Positions 35,949-48,113 of a DNA stretch of 64,000 nucleotides are shown in pieces (the stretch's first letter is position 1; each line of letters opens with the position of its first letter). Source of the DNA: Pseudobutyrivibrio sp. OR37 (GTDB lineage Bacteria > Bacillota > Clostridia > Lachnospirales > Lachnospiraceae); the NCBI RefSeq assembly GCF_900113655.1, contig NZ_FOQF01000002.1:33671-97670 (forward strand), read 5' to 3'. The notes below the pieces were generated by a model. The model saw only the letters and a program-made list of their open reading frames with translations. It was not told the DNA's origin and searched no databases. The position numbers and the translations under genes are program-made.

Positions 35949-37442
35949 TTATAAAGAGTTTACAAATCTCATAAATGCCTCAAGGCCTTCATCAGTGTTC
36001 TTATATACACCAGCACATTCAAGAACCTGGCAGAATACCTTTCCAATTTCCTGCTGAAGAATTCCATTTACATTAGAAGCGTCGATGCGGTCATAGTTCT
36101 TCGAGAACTCTTCCACCCAATCAGCATGCTTTTCAAGAGCTTCGTTACTTCTTAAATCCTTACCATTTACAATGTAATCAGCAAGCTGTTCCATTTCACC
36201 CTTAAGACGACTAGGAAGAACTGCAAGTCCCATAACCTCAATAAGACCAATGTTCTCCTTCTTAATATGATGTAAATGAGCATGTGGATGATATACACCA
36301 AGTGGATGCTCTTTAGTAGTGATATTGTTTCTAAGAGCAAGATCAAGCTCAAATAAATCCCCACGCTTTCTAGCTATTGGAGTAATTGTATTGTGCTTTT
36401 CTCCATCTGTCTCGGCAAAAATAAATGCAGCCTCATCAGTGTAGCCTCTCCAAGCATTAAGAATGTGCTCTGCCAAATCGATGATTCTCTTTTCATCCTT
36501 GCACTGTAGTCTGATAACTGAAAGTGGCCATTTAACTATACCAGCTGTAACATCCTCAAAACCATTTACTGTAAACTCCTTAATAATAGGAGCCTTTTCC
36601 ATTGCAAATGTGTAATGTCCACCCTGGAAATGGTCATGGCTAAGGATTGAGCCGCCAACAATTGGAAGGTCTGCATTGCTACCAAGGAAATAATGTGGGA
36701 ACTGCTTTACGAAATCAAACAGCTTTACAAATGTAGCACGTTCAATCTTCATAGGTGTGTGTTCGCCATTAAATACGATGCAATGCTCATTGTAATATAC
36801 GTATGGGCTGTACTGGAAGCCCCATTTACTATCATTTATAGTGATTGGAATAATACGATGGTTCTCTCTTGCTGGATGATTTGTGCGTCCTGCATAACCC
36901 TCGTTTTCAATGCAAAGCTGACACTTTGGATAAGCAGACTGCTTAGCATTCTTAGCTGCAGCTATAGCCTTTGGATCCTTTTCTGGCTTTGAAAGATTAA
37001 TAGTGATATCAAGTGTTCCATAATCAGTCTCTGTAGTCCACTTTAAATCCTTCTTAACCCTATAAGTTCTGATGTAGTCAGAATTACGACTCATATTATA
37101 GAAGAAATCCGTAGCCGCTTCTGGGCCTTCATTATTATAAATGCTATTAAACTTTTCGATAACCTGGGCAGGTCTAGGGCAAAGCTGATTCATAAGCTTT
37201 GTATCAAATAAATCTCTATATGTAATAGAATCTTCGATAATGCCTCTTTTTACAGCTTCATCTAATAAATCCTTTAAAACATCCTCTAAAACAATATTTG
37301 ATAAATCACAATCAGGATCGGTATATTCATCCTCTTTCATACATTCTAATAAAAGATTTGTAGTATAGATTCTCTCACACTCTGGTGTAAGTCCCTTATC
37401 AATCCCGTATTGAACTAATTTTTTTATACTCTCCTGTAGCAT
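35949..37442 (-). CDS. galT: UDP-glucose--hexose-1-phosphate uridylyltransferase (Firmicutes type)
   Basis: Leloir-pathway enzyme that swaps UMP between UDP-glucose and galactose-1-phosphate. It is the long Firmicutes form (497 residues) and not the E. coli type. Recognisable parts are CQLCIENEGYAGRTNHPARENHR, the substrate segment GGSILSHDHFQGGHYTF and HPHAHLHHIKKEN. An in-frame TTG lies at 37454, inside the ribosome-site region; ATG 37442 stands five bases after GGAGGAG and is used. No other gal genes adjoin it. A terminator-like hairpin lies in its leader, so expression may be attenuated. Confidence 0.95.
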   Translation of the reverse strand: MLQESIKKLVQYGIDKGLTPECERIYTTNLLLECMKEDEYTDPDCDLSNIVLEDVLKDLLDEAVKRGIIEDSITYRDLFDTKLMNQLCPRPAQVIEKFNSIYNNEGPEAATDFFYNMSRNSDYIRTYRVKKDLKWTTETDYGTLDITINLSKPEKDPKAIAAAKNAKQSAYPKCQLCIENEGYAGRTNHPARENHRIIPITINDSKWGFQYSPYVYYNEHCIVFNGEHTPMKIERATFVKLFDFVKQFPHYFLGSNADLPIVGGSILSHDHFQGGHYTFAMEKAPIIKEFTVNGFEDVTAGIVKWPLSVIRLQCKDEKRIIDLAEHILNAWRGYTDEAAFIFAETDGEKHNTITPIARKRGDLFELDLALRNNITTKEHPLGVYHPHAHLHHIKKENIGLIEVMGLAVLPSRLKGEMEQLADYIVNGKDLRSNEALEKHADWVEEFSKNYDRIDASNVNGILQQEIGKVFCQVLECAGVYKNTDEGLEAFMRFVNSL

Positions 37443-37456
37443 AAGCTCCTCCAAAA

Positions 37457-37500
37457 TAAAAAATAGTTTCCAAAGAAATCTCTCTGGAAACTATTTTACA
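37457..37500 (-). terminator. Attenuator-like terminator in the galT leader
   Basis: A perfect 13-bp stem (37485-37497 with 37460-37472, loop 12) is followed on the minus strand by TTTTTTATTTT and, at once, the galT ribosome site. The upstream neighbour is divergent, so no other gene on this strand needs a terminator here. Confidence 0.75.
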
Positions 37501-37571
37501 CCTTTTCGGTTTTCCACTTCAAGTATTCTTGCTAATAAAAAATGCAAAAACGACTATACTAACCTGGTTTC

Positions 37572-37612
37572 ATCAACTAAAAGTTTATAGAAGTACACTT
37601 TTGGTTGATAAA
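37572..37612 (-). promoter_or_regulatory. Putative galT promoter enclosed by a 13-bp dyad
   Basis: ATCAACTAAAAGT (37572-37584) and ACTTTTGGTTGAT (37597-37609) form an inverted repeat with one wobble. A minus-strand promoter fits inside it: TTTATC (37607-37612), 17 bases, TATAAA (37584-37589). The dyad is a candidate operator shared with the divergent chemoreceptor gene. Confidence 0.45.
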
Positions 37613-37619
37613 AAAAGTA

Positions 37620-37648
37620 TTTACAACATTATATTACCATGATAGAAT
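37620..37648 (+). promoter_or_regulatory. Putative promoter of the chemoreceptor operon
   Basis: TTTACA (37620-37625), 17 bases, TAGAAT (37643-37648). It has the vegetative form; no sigma-28-type motility promoter was recognised. Confidence 0.5.
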
Positions 37649-37722
37649 TGCTCCTCGTGTTCGTTTTATAACTTATTCGAGCACAAGGAGGTCTTAAACA
37701 AGTCATTTTCACGGAGGAAAAA

Positions 37723-39714
37723 ATGAAAAAAACGAACAAAACAAAAACACGTAGTATAAAAACAAAGCTTATATCTATAATGCTTTTAATAGCAATCGTT
37801 CCTTTAACAGTTGCTGTAGCAATAAGCTATATTAGCTCAACAAACAGCGCAAAGGAAACAGCAAAACAAAATTTAGATTGGCAGGCAAAATACATCGAGT
37901 CTGAAGCAGACAAGATGTTAATAAGAGCTGAGACTTCACTTGGAAGCTTTGCTAATTCACACGATACAATCGCATTCTTAAAAGGCGAGCTTGAAGATCC
38001 AACAGTAGTTAAAGAGACTATGGTGGCAATCAACACATCTTTCCATGATACTAACACTATTGTAATGTCAAATGCAAATGGTGACATGGTTCTTAGAAGT
38101 GATGATGGCGAATTAAAAAACATTGCTGAAAGAGATTATTTCCAGGCAGCTATGAAGGGCAAGTCTTACGTATCAAATGTATTCGTTAGTTCAGTAACAA
38201 ATTCAAGAAACATTTGTGTAGCAGTACCTATTTTTGATACAGATCAGACTACTGTAATCGGTGTTGTTCATAAGACACTTAATCCAGATGATATTCATAC
38301 ATTATTAGCTGCAGAAGCTGATGAAGCTTTTGTTGTTGATAAGAACGCTGATATGGTTGCTCACTCAGATTTTGAAATCGCAGCCACAGATGAGCCACAG
38401 AACTTTTCATCTTCACCTTATATGTCATCTGAAGATGAAACTGGCTTCTACATCAGTACTGCAAAGGGTTACCCTGTTTACGTAAGCTATGTAAGAAATG
38501 CAACATCTGGCTTCGTAATCTGTGCTGGTAAAGCTGAATCAGAAATCGTAGCTGAAGCTAGACGTGGTGCAATGACAATTGTCGTTACTGGCATTGCCAT
38601 GATTGTATTAGTATTAATTCTTTCATTATTTGTTGCTAATAGCTTTACAACACCAATTATCGAAGTAAACAAATTATTATCTGCACTTGCTAATGGTGAA
38701 TTCAAGAAGACAAACAAATTCACTAAGAGAACAGATGAATTTGGTCAGATGATCAACAACGCAAATTCACTTATCGATAAGCTTTCATCTATCGTTGGCC
38801 ACATTAAGGAATCTACAAATACTGTAGGTGAGTCTTCAGACGAGTTATCAGAGATGGCTAACCAGATTGCTGCAACTACAGAATCAGTTGCTGTAGCAGT
38901 TCAGCAGATTGCTAGTGGTGCCGTAGAACAGGCTGAAGAAATCCAGTCCGCTGCAGATAGCACAAACCAGATTACTACAGCTGTAGATAACGTACAGTCT
39001 TCTACAAATGATATGTCAAACCTTGCAGACCGTATGAAGTCAGCATCAGAGGCATCAAGCAACTCTCTTGCAACACTTCAGGCTACAAGCTCAGAAATGA
39101 CATCAAAGATTGAAGAGATTTCTACAAAGATTTCTTCAACTCAGAATGCAGTAGCAAACATTAACGAACGTGTAGAGGGAATCTCTGGCATCGCTGCTCA
39201 GACAAACCTTCTTTCACTTAACGCTTCAATCGAAGCAGCTAGAGCTGGTGAGGCTGGTAAGGGCTTCGCAGTAGTTGCTGAGGAAATCAGAAAGCTTGCT
39301 GATGATTCAGAAAACCTTGCATCAGAAATTAGAATCCTTATGGATCAGCTTTTAGCTGAAGCTGAACAGGCTGTTAATGCTGCAACACTTGTTATGAATG
39401 GTAACGAGGAACAGCAGAAGGCTCTTGGCGAGACACTCTTCGCTGTAGAGGGAATGCTTCAGGATATCGAAGAAACTGTAACTAGTGTTTCAAAGATTTC
39501 TGGCGAAGCAAACAATTGTGTAAATTCAAACACAGTAGTAGCAAACGCTATGTCATCACTCTCTGCTATTTCAGAGGAAAACGCAGCATCTTCAGAGACA
39601 ACAGGTGCATCTGTAGAGGAGCTTTCAGCTACAGTTACTAACCTTGCTGAATCTGCAACACACCTTAAGGATATTGCTGAGAAGTTAAATGAAGATATGA
39701 AGTTCTTCAAGTAA
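37723..39714 (+). CDS. Methyl-accepting chemotaxis protein with extracellular Cache domain
   Basis: 663-residue transmembrane chemoreceptor. Order: basic N terminus, TM1 (about 15-35), extracellular double-Cache sensor (about 37-278, with [20 protein letters not shown]), TM2 (about 282-306), HAMP (about 306-360) and a long helical signalling domain. The conserved hairpin tip lies near 488-525 ([19 protein letters not shown]), where CheA and CheW bind. Cache receptors bind small organic ligands such as amino or organic acids; the ligand cannot be told. A CheW gene follows 20 bases downstream, so this receptor comes with its own coupling protein. No flagellar genes are in the window. Confidence 0.95.
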   Translation: MKKTNKTKTRSIKTKLISIMLLIAIVPLTVAVAISYISSTNSAKETAKQNLDWQAKYIESEADKMLIRAETSLGSFANSHDTIAFLKGELEDPTVVKETMVAINTSFHDTNTIVMSNANGDMVLRSDDGELKNIAERDYFQAAMKGKSYVSNVFVSSVTNSRNICVAVPIFDTDQTTVIGVVHKTLNPDDIHTLLAAEADEAFVVDKNADMVAHSDFEIAATDEPQNFSSSPYMSSEDETGFYISTAKGYPVYVSYVRNATSGFVICAGKAESEIVAEARRGAMTIVVTGIAMIVLVLILSLFVANSFTTPIIEVNKLLSALANGEFKKTNKFTKRTDEFGQMINNANSLIDKLSSIVGHIKESTNTVGESSDELSEMANQIAATTESVAVAVQQIASGAVEQAEEIQSAADSTNQITTAVDNVQSSTNDMSNLADRMKSASEASSNSLATLQATSSEMTSKIEEISTKISSTQNAVANINERVEGISGIAAQTNLLSLNASIEAARAGEAGKGFAVVAEEIRKLADDSENLASEIRILMDQLLAEAEQAVNAATLVMNGNEEQQKALGETLFAVEGMLQDIEETVTSVSKISGEANNCVNSNTVVANAMSSLSAISEENAASSETTGASVEELSATVTNLAESATHLKDIAEKLNEDMKFFK

Positions 39715-39734
39715 GAAGCGTTTGGAGGTTCAAA

Positions 39735-40211
39735 ATGGCAAATTTTATTAATAACGCTAATGGCTCAGATGAAAAGCAGTACATTATTTTCACTTTAAAT
39801 AACGAGTTTTATGGCATTGATATTATTCATATCAACACAATTATTATGATGCCAGAAATCACAGATGTTCCACTTTCAGCTGATTACATTAAAGGCATGA
39901 TTAGCTTACGTGGACATATAATCCCTGTAATTAATCTTCACAAGCGTATGAATTACGGTGAAGAAGTAATCACAAAGGATACTCGTATCATTGTTTTCAA
40001 TATAAACGAAACTGAGCAGGTAGGAATCGTAGTTGATAGTGTTAAAGAAGTAATGGTTATTTCAAGCGAAGAAATTGAATCACCATCTCCTTTCATGAAA
40101 TCTGAAGATTCATTCATCTCAGGCGTTGGTAAAAAGGCAGATATGCTTGTTTCAATCCTTGACATCAACTCAATCGTTGATGATAAGGCTCTTGAGGAAT
40201 GCGTAGCATAA
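39735..40211 (+). CDS. cheW: Chemotaxis coupling protein CheW
   Basis: 158-residue single-domain CheW that links chemoreceptors to the CheA kinase. The usual two-lobed SH3-like pattern is visible: FTLNNEFYGIDIIHI, ITDVPLSADYIKGMISLRGHIIPVINL, an arginine in the RGHIIPVI receptor-binding strand, VGIVVDSVKEVMVI and the late VSILDINSIV strand. GGAGGT lies seven bases before the ATG. It is co-transcribed with the receptor gene and followed by a terminator. Confidence 0.95.
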   Translation: MANFINNANGSDEKQYIIFTLNNEFYGIDIIHINTIIMMPEITDVPLSADYIKGMISLRGHIIPVINLHKRMNYGEEVITKDTRIIVFNINETEQVGIVVDSVKEVMVISSEEIESPSPFMKSEDSFISGVGKKADMLVSILDINSIVDDKALEECVA

Positions 40212-40217
40212 TATAAA

Positions 40218-40256
40218 ATAAAGTCTGGAGCATTATCGCTTCAGACTTTTTTATTG
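40218..40256 (+). terminator. Terminator after cheW
   Basis: AAGTCTG (40221-40227) pairs with CAGACTT (40242-40248), extended by GAGC/GCTT, followed by TTTTTTATTG. Confidence 0.85.
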
Positions 40257-40289
40257 TTTAAGGATGACAATTACCGCAAGGCTTATAGC

Positions 40290-41231
40290 CTAAATAAAAT
40301 CAAAAATATTCATCTGGCCATCAATCCATGACTTCTGAACAGTCTCATGGATTTCATCGCCCTCTCTGAAGCCTCCAATTAAAAATGGTGAATTCACATC
40401 ATGACGCTTTTCATTAAGTCTTACCAGTTCTAAATCGCTATTGGCATAGCAATATCTGCAGAAATGTCTACAAGTATCATAAGCTCCAATATCTGCTCCG
40501 AGATAGCATGCACAATCAGCTCTGGCTGGTTTAACATTTGACTTTGGTACCTTTAAATGAGCATCCAAAGCCTTTTCATACATAGCAACTGTCATGCAGC
40601 CACTGCAATCAGCACCATATTTTTCTAAGAAATCACCTTCTGCACAAGGCTTTACCACCATGTTATTGGCGGCAGCTATTTTAACAAACTCTTGACCCAG
40701 TCGTACTTTGTCTGAAGCCGAAACAGGTCTGGCCTCTGGGAAATTTCTTTTAACCTTTTCATAAATGTCTATAAAACTAATCACCACATGATTGGTATAA
40801 CCTTTAAGATTTTCAGCCATCTTTGTAAAAGCCTCAATATGAAAATCCACTGTATATTTATCATTTACAAAGATTGGATCATATCGCCAGCCAATACGGT
40901 GCACTCCTACCGTATTAGATAAGAACTTAAAGGACTCCATAACTTCATTTTTATCTGGAACACCTGGCTCAATATCCTTGCCATAGGGTGTAATGGTCAC
41001 ATACCAGTACTGACCATAGTCTTTAACTAGGTCTAAATACGGAAAAAAAGGTGCTGGATTCTTTGTGCAAAAGCCAATAGCATCCACCACCTGTGGGTTT
41101 AAAATATATTTATTTACTGAACTTGGATTGTATGGATTACGTACACAGACATAACCCTCCTTTAAACGGTTTGCCAACCATTCCGGAAAGAATGCAGGTA
41201 TATCTGTGCGCTGTCCTGTATTAATAATCAT
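40290..41231 (-). CDS. DUF1848 family protein (radical-SAM-like barrel with Cys cluster)
   Basis: 313-residue member of DUF1848. The N-terminal part looks like a barrel related to radical SAM or DNA photolyase-lyase-type proteins (VDAIGFCTKNPAPFFPYL, YWYVTITPYG). The C-terminal part holds a cysteine group, CSGC at about 216-219, CACYLG and CRHFCRYCYAN, which could bind an iron-sulfur cluster. Biochemical function is unknown. It lies one base after dnaJ on the same strand, so it probably belongs to the heat-shock operon transcript. ATG 41231 lacks a strong ribosome site, suggesting coupling to dnaJ. Confidence 0.85.
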   Translation of the reverse strand: MIINTGQRTDIPAFFPEWLANRLKEGYVCVRNPYNPSSVNKYILNPQVVDAIGFCTKNPAPFFPYLDLVKDYGQYWYVTITPYGKDIEPGVPDKNEVMESFKFLSNTVGVHRIGWRYDPIFVNDKYTVDFHIEAFTKMAENLKGYTNHVVISFIDIYEKVKRNFPEARPVSASDKVRLGQEFVKIAAANNMVVKPCAEGDFLEKYGADCSGCMTVAMYEKALDAHLKVPKSNVKPARADCACYLGADIGAYDTCRHFCRYCYANSDLELVRLNEKRHDVNSPFLIGGFREGDEIHETVQKSWIDGQMNIFDFI

Positions 41232-41232
41232 T

Positions 41233-42402
41233 TTATAAATCGTCTATAGCGTCCTTTATTTTGTCAGCAAAGCCCTTTTTCTTCTTTTCAGACTTCACTG
41301 CCTTAGGACCACCTGAAATAGTGTTGCCTGTAAGCTCATCAAACTTGCGAAGTGCTTCCTTAGCATCCTTAGAAAGACCTGTTGGAACCTGTACAACAAG
41401 TGTAACGTATTGGTCACCGCGAACATTTCTATTTCTAAGTGAAGGAATTCCCTTTCCACGAAGTCTGATTGTAGTATCAGTCTGTGTGCCAGGCTTAACC
41501 TCATAGCTTACTTTGCCATCAAGTGTATCGATGATAACCTCACCACCAAGTGCTGCCTGTGCAAATGAAATAGGCGCAGATGAATAAATATCAACATCTC
41601 TACGCTGGAAAATAGGATGACTTGCAACAATTACTTCAACAAGTAAATCGCCTCTAGGACCGCCGTTGCGTCCTGGTTCACCCTTTTCACGAATACGTAC
41701 ACTCTGACCATTATCAATACCAGCAGGAATTGAAACAGAGATTTTCTTCTTTCTAGCAACATATCCTGTACCATTACAATCTGGACATGGAGTATCAATT
41801 ACCTCTCCTGTACCGTGGCAATCTGGACATGTTGTAACATTCTGAACCATACCAAATAGTGACTGTGAAGACATCATTACACGTCCCTTACCGCCACACT
41901 TAGTACATGTGCGCTTGCTTGTACCAGGCTTTGCACCAGTGCCGTGACATGCTGCACATTCATCCTTAAGAACAATTTCAAGCTCTTTCTCACAGCCAAA
42001 AGCTGCTTCCTCAAATGTAATGTGCACAGCTGCACGAAGATTTGCTCCACGCATAGGACCATTAGAGGCACGTCCACCGCCGCCTCCAAAGAAGCTACCA
42101 AAGATATCGCCAAAGATATCACCGAAATCCATGCCAGAGAAATCAAATCCACCGGCACCGCCTCCGCCATTTTCAAAGGCAGCATGGCCAAACTGATCAT
42201 ATTGACGTCTCTTATCTGCATCAGAAAGAACAGCATAAGCCTCAGATGCTTCTTTGAATTTCTTTTCGGCCTCCGCATCACCTGGATTCATATCTGGATG
42301 GTACTTCTTAGCAAGCTTTCTATATGCACTTTTAAGCTCACTTTCTGAGGCTGTCTTGGAAACTCCAAGAACCTCATAGTAATCACGTTTTTGTTCTGCC
42401 AT
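41233..42402 (-). CDS. dnaJ: Chaperone DnaJ
   Basis: Hsp40 co-chaperone that delivers unfolded proteins to DnaK and stimulates its ATPase. Order: J domain with the HPD motif ([11 protein letters not shown]), Gly/Phe-rich segment, zinc-finger with four C-x-x-C-x-G repeats ([32 protein letters not shown]), and C-terminal substrate domains. An open frame starts at TTG 42411, but ATG 42402 is spaced correctly from AAAGGA and gives the usual [13 protein letters not shown]. It follows dnaK by 63 bases holding a small UUCG hairpin. Confidence 0.98.
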   Translation of the reverse strand: MAEQKRDYYEVLGVSKTASESELKSAYRKLAKKYHPDMNPGDAEAEKKFKEASEAYAVLSDADKRRQYDQFGHAAFENGGGGAGGFDFSGMDFGDIFGDIFGSFFGGGGGRASNGPMRGANLRAAVHITFEEAAFGCEKELEIVLKDECAACHGTGAKPGTSKRTCTKCGGKGRVMMSSQSLFGMVQNVTTCPDCHGTGEVIDTPCPDCNGTGYVARKKKISVSIPAGIDNGQSVRIREKGEPGRNGGPRGDLLVEVIVASHPIFQRRDVDIYSSAPISFAQAALGGEVIIDTLDGKVSYEVKPGTQTDTTIRLRGKGIPSLRNRNVRGDQYVTLVVQVPTGLSKDAKEALRKFDELTGNTISGGPKAVKSEKKKKGFADKIKDAIDDL

Positions 42403-42428
42403 ATTTATCAATCCTTTATTACACTATA

Positions 42429-42448
42429 AGCTCCCCCGAAGGGGAGCT
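42429..42448. other. Hairpin between dnaK and dnaJ
   Basis: On the minus strand AGCTCCCC-TTCG-GGGGAGCT, an 8-bp stem with a UUCG tetraloop and no T-tract after it. It is more likely an RNA stability or processing element that sets the DnaK:DnaJ ratio than a terminator. It resembles the second hairpin of the REP-like repeat. Confidence 0.7.
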
Positions 42449-42465
42449 ATTATTTTATTTATTAT

Positions 42466-44379
<1,914 letters not shown>

Positions 44380-44390
44380 CTATATATTAC

Positions 44391-45038
44391 TTAGTTAGCA
44401 ACCTTAACCATTGAATGACGAACAACAGAATCGTTCATCATGTAACCCTTTTGGAATTCCTCTACGACGATGTTCTCGCCTACCTCTTCATCATCAACAT
44501 GCATTACTGCGTTGTGGAAGTCTGGATTGAATTCCTGTCCTACTGCCTCGATTGGCTTTACACCAATTTCTTCGAGTGTAGTAAGTAACTGCTTATATAT
44601 CATGAGCATTCCATCAGCAAATGGATCTGCTCCTTCCTCAACTGTAGCAAGACCTCTTTCGAAGTTATCTACTACAGGAAGAATCTTTTCTACGATGGCC
44701 TTCTGACCATTTCCAAACATCTGAGCCTTTTCCTGGTCAGTACGGCGTCTGAAGTTTTCAAACTCTGCCATCTGACGAGTAACTCTATCTGTAAGCTGTT
44801 CGATTTGCTCATCGCGCTTATCTTTCTTCTTTTCTTTCTTTTTGAAAGGCTTCTTGCCTTCCTTTTCTTCCTTAGAAGACTCCTCTGAAGCTTCCTCAGC
44901 AGGCTTTTCACTGGCTGTTTCTTCTGCCATAGCCTCTGCATTTTCAACTGCTTCTTTTACTGCTTCTTCAGTAGAGAATTCTTCCATCTTTTCTTTATTC
45001 TCTGCCACGAATTCCATCTCCTTAATTTCTATTTTCAT
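44391..45038 (-). CDS. grpE: Nucleotide exchange factor GrpE
   Basis: Releases ADP from DnaK. 215 residues: an acidic Glu-rich N-terminal part (about 10-60), a lysine-rich stretch (KKPFKKKEKKKDKR), the long coiled coil (LTDRVTRQMAEFENFRRRTDQEK) and a C-terminal beta head (NPDFHNAVMHVDDEEVGENIVVEEFQKGY). ATG 45038 overlaps the hrcA stop by four bases. GTG 45008 also has a suitable ribosome site (AAGGAG, nine bases away) and would give MAENKEK, so the exact start is open. Confidence 0.96.
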   Translation of the reverse strand: MKIEIKEMEFVAENKEKMEEFSTEEAVKEAVENAEAMAEETASEKPAEEASEESSKEEKEGKKPFKKKEKKKDKRDEQIEQLTDRVTRQMAEFENFRRRTDQEKAQMFGNGQKAIVEKILPVVDNFERGLATVEEGADPFADGMLMIYKQLLTTLEEIGVKPIEAVGQEFNPDFHNAVMHVDDEEVGENIVVEEFQKGYMMNDSVVRHSMVKVAN

Positions 45039-46087
45039 TTATTTCTGTCAGCCTCTTGCTTCAGTAATTTATCTAGCTGACCTTTAAGACTTTTGATGTT
45101 ATCAACAACATTTTCGTAATCCATTCGCTTTGGACCAACGATACCGATGGTACCTTTCACACCGTCCCCAAGCTCATAGGTTGCTGTAACTATTGAGCAA
45201 TCCTTCATGGTTGATATTGGAGATTCATCTCCGATATATACCTGAATTCCTGTGTTCTCATTATCCAGTGTGCTGTCACTAAGCAATTCCATAAGTGACT
45301 GCTTTTCCTCGAAGGTATCTAAAAGCTCTGACGCCTTCTTTGAATCTGCAAGCTCTGGATACTTGAAAATATTAGTAGCACCTGATGTGTATACCTGTAA
45401 ATCATCACCCTCTGTAATGGTCTCTGCAACGGTGTCAAGAACCTGGGCGACAATCTCATCATGGATGCCTGCCTGCTCCTTAAGACGAGTGATAAGTGCT
45501 AAATTTATCTCATCAACTGTAAGTCCGTTAAGATTAGTATTAAGAAGCATGTTAAGCTTAAGCATTGTTTCGTTATCAAGTGGCTTTTCAACATTGATGA
45601 TTTTGTTTTTAACAATGTTGCCATCCATAACTACTACTGAAAGCACCTGATGCTCATCTACAGCTGAAAGCTGAACAAACTTTAGCTTGTTAGAAACAAC
45701 TGATGGTGCTGAAACAAGGGTTGCATATTGAGTGTTGTTAGCAAGTGTCTTTGCCACGTTTTTAAGAAGACTTTCCATCTTTTCTGTCTTCTCAATCATC
45801 CACTCCTGCATGTCAGCGACTTCCTTATCCTTCTCTGCTATCAGATTGTTAACATAGAATCTGTAGCCTTTATCAGAAGGGATACGTCCTGCCGATGTAT
45901 GAGGCTGTACGATGTAGCCAAGGTCTTCCAAGTCTGACATCTCATTTCGAATAGTGGCTGAACTAAGATTCAAATCTGTATATTTTGAAATTGTTCTTGA
46001 ACCAACAGGCTCGCCAGTTTCAAGATAATTCTTTATAATCGCATTTAAGATTTTAATTTTTCTCTCATCTAGTTCTATATCAGCCAT
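45035..46087 (-). CDS. hrcA: Heat-inducible transcription repressor HrcA
   Basis: Repressor that binds CIRCE elements and controls its own operon (and usually groEL elsewhere). 350 residues with an N-terminal winged-helix DNA-binding domain (NYLETGEPVGSRTISKYTDLNLSSATIRNEMSDLEDLGYI) and a C-terminal GAF-like dimer domain. An upstream ATG at 46126 lies within the CIRCE repeat itself and is not credible. ATG 46087 has GAGGTG at the right distance and gives MADIELDERKIKIL. First gene of hrcA-grpE-dnaK-dnaJ-DUF1848. Confidence 0.97.
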   Translation of the reverse strand: MADIELDERKIKILNAIIKNYLETGEPVGSRTISKYTDLNLSSATIRNEMSDLEDLGYIVQPHTSAGRIPSDKGYRFYVNNLIAEKDKEVADMQEWMIEKTEKMESLLKNVAKTLANNTQYATLVSAPSVVSNKLKFVQLSAVDEHQVLSVVVMDGNIVKNKIINVEKPLDNETMLKLNMLLNTNLNGLTVDEINLALITRLKEQAGIHDEIVAQVLDTVAETITEGDDLQVYTSGATNIFKYPELADSKKASELLDTFEEKQSLMELLSDSTLDNENTGIQVYIGDESPISTMKDCSIVTATYELGDGVKGTIGIVGPKRMDYENVVDNIKSLKGQLDKLLKQEADRNK

Positions 46088-46115
46088 ACATTCACCTCTT
46101 CCCCGTTTTTCTTTG

Positions 46116-46142
46116 TTAGCACTCATCTCATTGGAGTGCTAA
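46116..46142. promoter_or_regulatory. CIRCE operator (HrcA binding site)
   Basis: TTAGCACTC, nine bases (ATCTCATTG), GAGTGCTAA: a perfect match to the CIRCE consensus. It lies between the promoter (46158-46186) and hrcA, downstream of the -10 box, the usual place for repression. Confidence 0.98.
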
Positions 46143-46157
46143 TCATTTTCTGATGTT

Positions 46158-46186
46158 AATTTACACCTAGGTACTCCTTTTGTCAA
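46158..46186 (-). promoter_or_regulatory. Promoter of the hrcA operon
   Basis: Minus strand: consensus TTGACA (46181-46186), 17 bases, TAAATT (46158-46163), followed within about 15 bases by the CIRCE element. Confidence 0.8.
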
Positions 46187-46250
46187 CATGCTTTAGATTT
46201 TTTTTATACTTTTTATCCTTCTTTTATTAATAAGTAATCATGGTTAACAA

Positions 46251-46279
46251 TTGTTATTTTTCAAGGTCTTTGATAATAT
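46251..46279 (+). promoter_or_regulatory. Putative lepA promoter
   Basis: TTGTTA (46251-46256), 17 bases, TAATAT (46274-46279), about 28 bases before the lepA start; divergent from the hrcA promoter. Confidence 0.55.
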
Positions 46280-46306
46280 ATGATAAGAAATTCTTAGAGG
46301 TGAAAA

Positions 46307-48112
46307 ATGGATCAAAGTAAAATTAGAAATTTTTGCATAGTTGCACATATCGATCACGGCAAATCTACACTCGCCGATAGAATCATCCAGATGACTGGCA
46401 CTCTCACAGACCGTGAGATGCAGGCCCAGGTTCTTGATAACATGGAGCTTGAGCGTGAGCGTGGTATCACTATCAAGTCTCAGGCCGTTCGTATCATCTA
46501 CAAGGCTGATGATGGAAATGAATACATCTTCAATCTTATTGATACTCCTGGTCATGTTGACTTTAATTATGAAGTTTCTCGTTCACTTGCTGCCTGCGAT
46601 GGAGCTATTCTTGTTGTAGATGCAGCTCAGGGTATCGAGGCTCAGACACTTGCTAATGTATATCTTGCACTGGATCATGACCTTGATGTTATTCCAGTTA
46701 TTAATAAGATAGATTTACCATCAGCAGACCCTGACCGTGTTGTAGAAGAAATCGAGGATGTAATTGGCCTTGAAGCGCAGGATGCACCACGCATCTCTGC
46801 CAAAACAGGTCTTAATATCCATGACGTTTTAGAGGCAATCGTACATCAGCTTCCAGCTCCTAAGGGAGACCCTAAGGCTCCACTTCAGGCTCTTGTCTTC
46901 GATTCCCTTTATGATTCATATAAGGGTGTTATCGTATTTTGCAGAGTTAAGGAAGGTACACTTAAGGTTGGGGACAGCGTTAAGATGATGGCTACTGGCG
47001 CTCAGTTCGACGTAGTTGAGGTTGGATATTTTGGTGCCGGCCAGTTCATTCCTTGTGACGAGCTTCCTGCTGGTATGGTAGGCTACATGACAGCTTCCAT
47101 CAAAAATGTACGTGATACTCGTGTAGGTGATACTATCACACATGCGAACAAGCCAGCTGCCGAGCCACTTCCTGGCTATAAAAAGGTTAATCCTATGGTT
47201 TACTGCGGACTTTATCCTGCAGATGGAGCTAAATATCCAGACCTTAGAGATGCCCTTGAAAAGCTTCAGCTTAATGATGCTGCTCTTCACTTCGAGCCAG
47301 AAACATCTATAGCACTTGGTTTTGGTTTTAGATGTGGTTTCCTTGGATTATTACATTTGGAAATTATCCAGGAGCGTCTGGAGCGCGAATACAATCTTGA
47401 CTTAGTTACAACTGCTCCATCAGTTGTTTACAGAGTATACAAAACAGATGGCACAATGATTGAGCTTACTAACCCAAGCAATCTTCCTGACCCATCAGAG
47501 ATTGACTACATGGAAGAGCCAATCGTTGAAGCTGAAATCATGGTTACCAGCGATTACATCGGCGCAATTATGGACCTTTGCCAGGAGCGTCGTGGTCAAT
47601 ACATCAGCATGGAATATATTGAAGAGACACGTGCTGTACTTAAGTACACTCTTCCACTTAACGAAATCATCTACGATTTCTTTGATGCTCTTAAGAGCCG
47701 TTCACGTGGATACGCAAGCTTCGATTACGAAATGAAGGGCTATATGAAGTCAGACCTTGTTAAGCTTGATATCCTTATTAATAAAGAAGAGGTTGATGCG
47801 CTTTCCTTCATCGTCTTCTCTGGCACAGCTTATGATAGAGGCCGAAAGATGTGTGAAAAGCTTAAGGATGAAATTCCACGCCACTTATTTGAGATTCCTA
47901 TCCAGGCTGCAATCGGTTCAAAGGTTATTGCCCGTGAAACTGTTAAAGCCATGAGAAAGGATGTCCTTGCTAAATGTTACGGTGGTGATATTTCCCGTAA
48001 GAAGAAGCTTCTTGAAAAGCAGAAGGAAGGTAAAAAGAGAATGCGTCAGGTTGGTAATGTAGAAATTCCACAGGCAGCCTTCATGAGCGTTCTCAAGCTT
48101 GACGAGGATTAA
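46307..48112 (+). CDS. lepA: Elongation factor 4 (LepA)
   Basis: Ribosome-associated translational GTPase that affects initiation and back-translocation. The G domain motifs are [21 protein letters not shown] and [10 protein letters not shown]; the switch has [10 protein letters not shown]. The LepA-specific C-terminal domain ends [36 protein letters not shown]. The 601 residues are the usual length. GAGGTG precedes the ATG. hemW starts one base after its stop codon, a conserved pairing in Firmicutes. Confidence 0.98.
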   Translation: MDQSKIRNFCIVAHIDHGKSTLADRIIQMTGTLTDREMQAQVLDNMELERERGITIKSQAVRIIYKADDGNEYIFNLIDTPGHVDFNYEVSRSLAACDGAILVVDAAQGIEAQTLANVYLALDHDLDVIPVINKIDLPSADPDRVVEEIEDVIGLEAQDAPRISAKTGLNIHDVLEAIVHQLPAPKGDPKAPLQALVFDSLYDSYKGVIVFCRVKEGTLKVGDSVKMMATGAQFDVVEVGYFGAGQFIPCDELPAGMVGYMTASIKNVRDTRVGDTITHANKPAAEPLPGYKKVNPMVYCGLYPADGAKYPDLRDALEKLQLNDAALHFEPETSIALGFGFRCGFLGLLHLEIIQERLEREYNLDLVTTAPSVVYRVYKTDGTMIELTNPSNLPDPSEIDYMEEPIVEAEIMVTSDYIGAIMDLCQERRGQYISMEYIEETRAVLKYTLPLNEIIYDFFDALKSRSRGYASFDYEMKGYMKSDLVKLDILINKEEVDALSFIVFSGTAYDRGRKMCEKLKDEIPRHLFEIPIQAAIGSKVIARETVKAMRKDVLAKCYGGDISRKKKLLEKQKEGKKRMRQVGNVEIPQAAFMSVLKLDED

Positions 48113-48113
48113 A

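Noticed and set aside
37443-37454. TTG 37454 as galT start
   Set aside because: The codons MEEL of that reading are the ribosome-site sequence itself (GGAGGAG), so ATG 37442 is the real start.
46088-46126. Upstream start for HrcA at 46126
   Set aside because: That ATG lies within the CIRCE inverted repeat and has no ribosome site; ATG 46087 has one.
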